From Bacteroides fragilis (GTDB lineage Bacteria > Bacteroidota > Bacteroidia > Bacteroidales > DTGW01): a stretch of DNA of 64,000 nucleotides. Shown here one piece after another: positions 62,036 to 64,000 of this stretch; the first letter of the stretch is position 1, and each line of letters begins with the position of its first letter. The position numbers and the translations under genes are program-made. The stretch is taken from positions 60,183 to 124,182 of the forward strand of contig CAMDBI010000006.1 of NCBI GenBank assembly GCA_945889005.1, given 5' to 3'. The notes under the pieces are model-generated. The model searched no databases. It was not told where the DNA came from and saw nothing but the letters and a program-made list of their open reading frames with translations.

Positions 62036-62239
62036 ATGGACACGATTAGAGTCAACATGATTAAAAACAAAAACATTTACCTCCGTGGTTTTGGTTCTTT
62101 CGTTGTCAAAAAACGAGCTCAAAAAACTGCTCGTAACATCACAAAAAAAACAAGCATAATCATTCCCGAGCATTTTATTCCCACATTCAAACCATCTGAC
62201 GAATTCCTTAATCTAATAAAAAACAATCGGCAGCTTTAA
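62036..62239 (+). CDS. HU/IHF-like DNA-binding protein, N-terminally truncated
   Basis: A 67-residue protein matching the C-terminal two-thirds of HU-family proteins: KNIYLRGFGSFVVKKRAQKTARN, then IIIPEHFIPTFKPSDEFL. This is the saddle and DNA-binding arm. The N-terminal 25-30 residues that form the dimerising helices in a normal HU of about 95 residues are absent. Frame-open codons upstream of the ATG read LSKESF, suggesting the homology extends a few residues before being cut. It begins 42 bases from the tRNA fragment. It is either a decayed copy or a minimal arm-only protein. Confidence 0.6.
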   Translation: MDTIRVNMIKNKNIYLRGFGSFVVKKRAQKTARNITKKTSIIIPEHFIPTFKPSDEFLNLIKNNRQL

Positions 62240-62287
62240 AACAATCAGATTAGAAATTTTAAATGTTTGAATCTTAGAAATGTTACA

Positions 62288-62449
62288 ATGAGTAATAATG
62301 ATGATTATCTATTGTTTTGTTTGTCTTTATCGCCAAAAGAAAGGTTCTTACTTGGCATAGAACTTTCACAATGGGCTGCAAGTACCAATAAACACTATGA
62401 TTATCTTTTTAACGAAAGGCTGAAAGGTTCTTATATTCTTAGATTTTAA
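62288..62449 (+). CDS. Small hypothetical protein
   Basis: A 53-residue acidic-to-neutral protein beginning MSNNDDYLLFCLSLSPKERF and rich in Leu and aromatic residues. No family is recognised. The ATG at 62288 is preferred over a TTG 21 bases upstream. Its stop codon lies within the first copy of the 29-bp direct repeat, so gene and repeat are physically linked. Confidence 0.5.
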   Translation: MSNNDDYLLFCLSLSPKERFLLGIELSQWAASTNKHYDYLFNERLKGSYILRF

Positions 62450-62494
62450 ATACCAAAAGTAACACTAGTAACACTATGTTACTAGTGTTACTTT
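62446..62494 (+). repeat. GTAACAC dyad repeat, copy 1
   Basis: A 29-bp direct repeat (62446-62474) is shared with 63273-63301 at 28 of 29 positions. Within it, AAAGTAACACTAGTAACA (62456-62473) is perfectly inverted at 62477-62494 with a 3-base loop. The arm itself contains two tandem GTAACA(C) units. The loop and right arm overlap the ATG at 62476. It could be an operator, an RNA hairpin or a mobile-element repeat. Confidence 0.75.
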
Positions 62495-62784
62495 ATAATC
62501 TTCAATGTAATCAAACCTATTATGGTTGTTTGTGTTATATTTGTTATAATTTTGTTGGTGTTCATTGTTTATATACAACCTACATAATACATCAAGAACA
62601 TATAATTCAATACGGTAAAATTATATCGCAACGGCAATATTACAACCAGACCGTTACACTAATTGAATTTAATGATATACTTTATGAAAATTTTGTATTA
62701 AATTGCACCAATGAACAGCCATATTTTGTCAAATGTTCTGATAAAAATATCAATCTTTATATTTTACTTAATACTAGACTATGA
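62476..62784 (+). CDS. Hypothetical protein starting inside a dyad repeat
   Basis: A 102-residue frame, Cys/Tyr/Asn-rich, with a hydrophobic first half (CLCYICYNFVGVHCLYTTYII) and a polar second half. No family is recognised. Its TGA overlaps the next start as ATGA (62781-62784), typical of translational coupling, which favours a real gene. Against this, the only ATG lies in the hairpin and composition is very AT-rich. Confidence 0.4.
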   Translation: MLLVLLYNLQCNQTYYGCLCYICYNFVGVHCLYTTYIIHQEHIIQYGKIISQRQYYNQTVTLIEFNDILYENFVLNCTNEQPYFVKCSDKNINLYILLNTRL

Positions 62785-62948
62785 CCACTATGAACAGCAA
62801 ATTTCTGGAAGAGCTGCTAACCAAAGGCTATGTTGAACAAACAAGACCCACCGAAGAAGATTATTTACTCATGAGAATGACCGAACACGCAATAGAGAAA
62901 TCTCGTGATAAGCAAAAAAAAGGTTCAGACGCTCCAAACAACGACTAA
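62781..62948 (+). CDS. Small hypothetical protein (coupled)
   Basis: A 55-residue hydrophilic, helical-looking protein (FLEELLTKGYVEQTRPTEED, ending Lys/Asp-rich). It starts within the ATGA overlap of the preceding frame; a second in-frame ATG lies at 62790. No family is recognised. Small charged proteins of this type are common in integrated elements. The next gene starts 10 bases later. Confidence 0.5.
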   Translation: MTTMNSKFLEELLTKGYVEQTRPTEEDYLLMRMTEHAIEKSRDKQKKGSDAPNND

Positions 62949-62958
62949 TATTGAATTT

Positions 62959-63189
62959 ATGAACTCACAAGCTCACAAGTTAAATATTTCAGCTCTCTCA
63001 TATCCATTGAGCGATTCCGATTTTCTTTTGCTTAAAAGGCAAGCACAAGAGCAGGTAAGATTGGTCCGGGAGAAACACCCTAACATCACAAACCAATTAA
63101 CCGCCGATGAGCTTCTCAATCTAAATTTAGACTTGATTCAAAGCATACATCAAGTCAAACATCTTTTCCCAGACCTAAAAATTGTATAG
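62959..63189 (+). CDS. Small hypothetical protein
   Basis: A 76-residue, mostly helical protein (SDSDFLLLKRQAQEQVRLVREKHP, then LTADELLNLNLDLIQSIHQVKHLFPDLK). No family is recognised. The ATG at 62959 gives a compact protein. A GTG 54 bases upstream would overlap the preceding gene in another frame. It is probably co-transcribed with the two small genes before it and is followed by the second dyad repeat. Confidence 0.5.
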   Translation: MNSQAHKLNISALSYPLSDSDFLLLKRQAQEQVRLVREKHPNITNQLTADELLNLNLDLIQSIHQVKHLFPDLKIV

Positions 63190-63272
63190 TTAATAACATC
63201 CTGTTATTACTTCTTTCTCTATTACTCTCATTTATCCTATTTCCCTTTTATTTTATTGTTTGTCCGCATTTA

Positions 63273-63313
63273 TTAAATACCAAAAGTAACACGAGTAACA
63301 CCGTGTTACTTTT
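63273..63313 (+). repeat. GTAACAC dyad repeat, copy 2
   Basis: The 29-bp direct repeat recurs at 63273-63301 with one substitution (T to G at 63293). Here AAAAGTAACACG (63282-63293) is perfectly inverted at 63302-63313, with the second AGTAACAC unit forming the loop. The changed base is matched by a C in the right arm, keeping the stem paired. It lies 104 bases before the restriction-modification gene. Confidence 0.75.
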
Positions 63314-63416
63314 TATACTTTTTCGTATTCCTTGTTCCTTCATTCACTTTTATTTCTTCTTTATTCATTTATATTTTTAATTTTAGCCTTATTTTCCAAA
63401 TCTATTGAATTAGTTA

Positions 63417-64000
63417 ATGAATATAGCCCAAATAGAAAAGAACCTCCATTCGCTCGTAGAGTTCATAAATAAAGATACTTTCATTTATGATTTACTTCTT
63501 GCCTATGGTACGCCAAAAGCATCAATTTCACGCCTCCAAAAAGGCAATTTAAACCTTTCCAAAGTTGACGGTGAGATTGACTGGAAAAAGAAGCTATTCT
63601 TTAAAACGACCTTCCTTGAAACTCCACAAGAACAATTTAAAGCGGTTATTGAAAACCAAAAAGCAATAAAGCACGAACCAAGGTTTGTTGTAATTACCGA
63701 CTATCAAACTCTATTGGCTCTCGATACAAAGACACAAGACAAACTCGAAATTACAATAAACGATTTACCAACACATTTCGATTTCTTTTTGCCTTGGGCG
63801 GGCATGGAAAAAGCACAACACGCCAACGAGAACCCTGCCGATGTAAAAGCTGCGGGTAAAATGGCGAAACTCTTTGACGAGATTAAAAAGGATAATCCCG
63901 GCACTTCGGCTTCGCTCTGTGACCGGGAATCAGCCGCCGAGATACACGCATTGAATGTTTTTCTTTCTCGATTGTTGTTTTGCTTTTTTGCCGAGGATAC
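63417..64000 (+). CDS. MmeI-like type IIL restriction-modification protein, N-terminal part (3' end outside window)
   Basis: At least 194 codons are open from the ATG at 63417 to the window end. The visible part reads FINKDTFIYDLLLAYGTPKASISRLQKG, RFVVITDYQTLLALD, FDFFLPWAGM and HALNVFLSRLLFCFFAED, the last being the 'RLLFCLFAEDT' signature of the N-terminal nuclease/helical region in MmeI-type single-chain restriction-modification enzymes. The methyltransferase and specificity parts would lie downstream. An 11-codon palindromic insertion (63896-63928) interrupts the region before HALNVF. Position inside an integrated element fits a mobile defence gene. Confidence 0.78.
   Translation, partial: MNIAQIEKNLHSLVEFINKDTFIYDLLLAYGTPKASISRLQKGNLNLSKVDGEIDWKKKLFFKTTFLETPQEQFKAVIENQKAIKHEPRFVVITDYQTLLALDTKTQDKLEITINDLPTHFDFFLPWAGMEKAQHANENPADVKAAGKMAKLFDEIKKDNPGTSASLCDRESAAEIHALNVFLSRLLFCFFAED
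63896..63928 (+). repeat. In-frame palindromic insertion within the MmeI-like gene
   Basis: TCCCGGCAC (63896-63904) pairs with GTGaCCGGGA (63919-63928) apart from one bulged A. The unit is 33 bp (11 codons) and keeps the reading frame. Its core on the minus strand (AGAGCGAAGCCGAAG) resembles TGAGCGCAGTCGAAG at 52638-52652 and the copy at 3171-3188. Confidence 0.55.

Noticed and set aside
1..64000. CRISPR arrays, rRNA genes, riboswitches and complete insertion sequences
   Set aside because: No regularly spaced repeats, rRNA signatures, recognisable riboswitch cores or full transposase genes were seen.

Overview
The window is AT-rich chromosomal DNA from a member of the Bacteroidota, probably Bacteroidales-like. 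The evidence is a complete type IX secretion core in the order porP-gldK-gldL-gldM-gldN, the T9SS genes porX and porW, Bacteroidota-type -7 promoter boxes (TAnnTTTG) upstream of many genes, and absence of strong Shine-Dalgarno sequences. Genes are dense, on both strands, and mostly housekeeping or lineage-conserved until about 61.9 kb.

Layout. 1-7.9 kb: the tail of a PagL-like outer-membrane gene, a head-GIN-domain lipoprotein, a decayed hybrid histidine kinase, Ppx/GppA phosphatase, an NtrC-like regulator without a DNA-binding domain, a J-domain membrane protein, rhomboid protease and an EEP-family phosphatase/nuclease. 7.9-16 kb: TPR protein, glycosyltransferase fusion, 2-oxoacid dehydrogenase E2, a large TPR/PD40/repeat protein anchored by a C-terminal helix, and ACP phosphodiesterase. 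16-26 kb (minus strand): YifB/ComM, alanine dehydrogenase, TsaE, PorX, PorW and PBP1A. 26-36 kb (plus strand): TopA, a degenerate arginase-family protein, then porP-gldKLMN closed by a strong terminator. 36-49 kb: ABC-F ATPase, DedA, acyl-CoA transferase, aldo/keto reductase, PhnA-like protein, glycyl-tRNA synthetase, then two histidine kinases with a lipoprotein on the minus strand. 49-62 kb: an ECF sigma factor with a probable membrane anti-sigma factor and a beta-barrel, epimerase, tRNA-Val, exonuclease III, EFR1-type ferredoxin, PpnP, a beta-CASP nuclease, DEAD-box helicase, TPR protein, tRNA-Ser and a sodium:solute symporter.

61.9-64 kb is the left edge of an integrated element. It holds an orphan tRNA terminator and a 22-bp 3' fragment of a tRNA gene (probable att site), then a truncated HU-like gene, four small unknown ORFs, two copies of a GTAACAC dyad repeat, and the start of an MmeI-like restriction-modification gene that runs off the window. 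That gene contains an in-frame 33-bp palindrome related to intergenic repeats elsewhere in the window.

How genes work together. PorK/L/M/N, PorP and PorW build and power the T9SS. PorX regulates it, in Porphyromonas through an ECF sigma factor (SigP), and the ECF operon at 49.2 kb is a candidate for that role. Decayed genes (the kinase at 1.5 kb, a SEC-C tail at 60 kb, possibly small remnants at 54.9 and 55.6 kb) and dispersed palindromes show that the intergenic spaces are old rearrangement sites.
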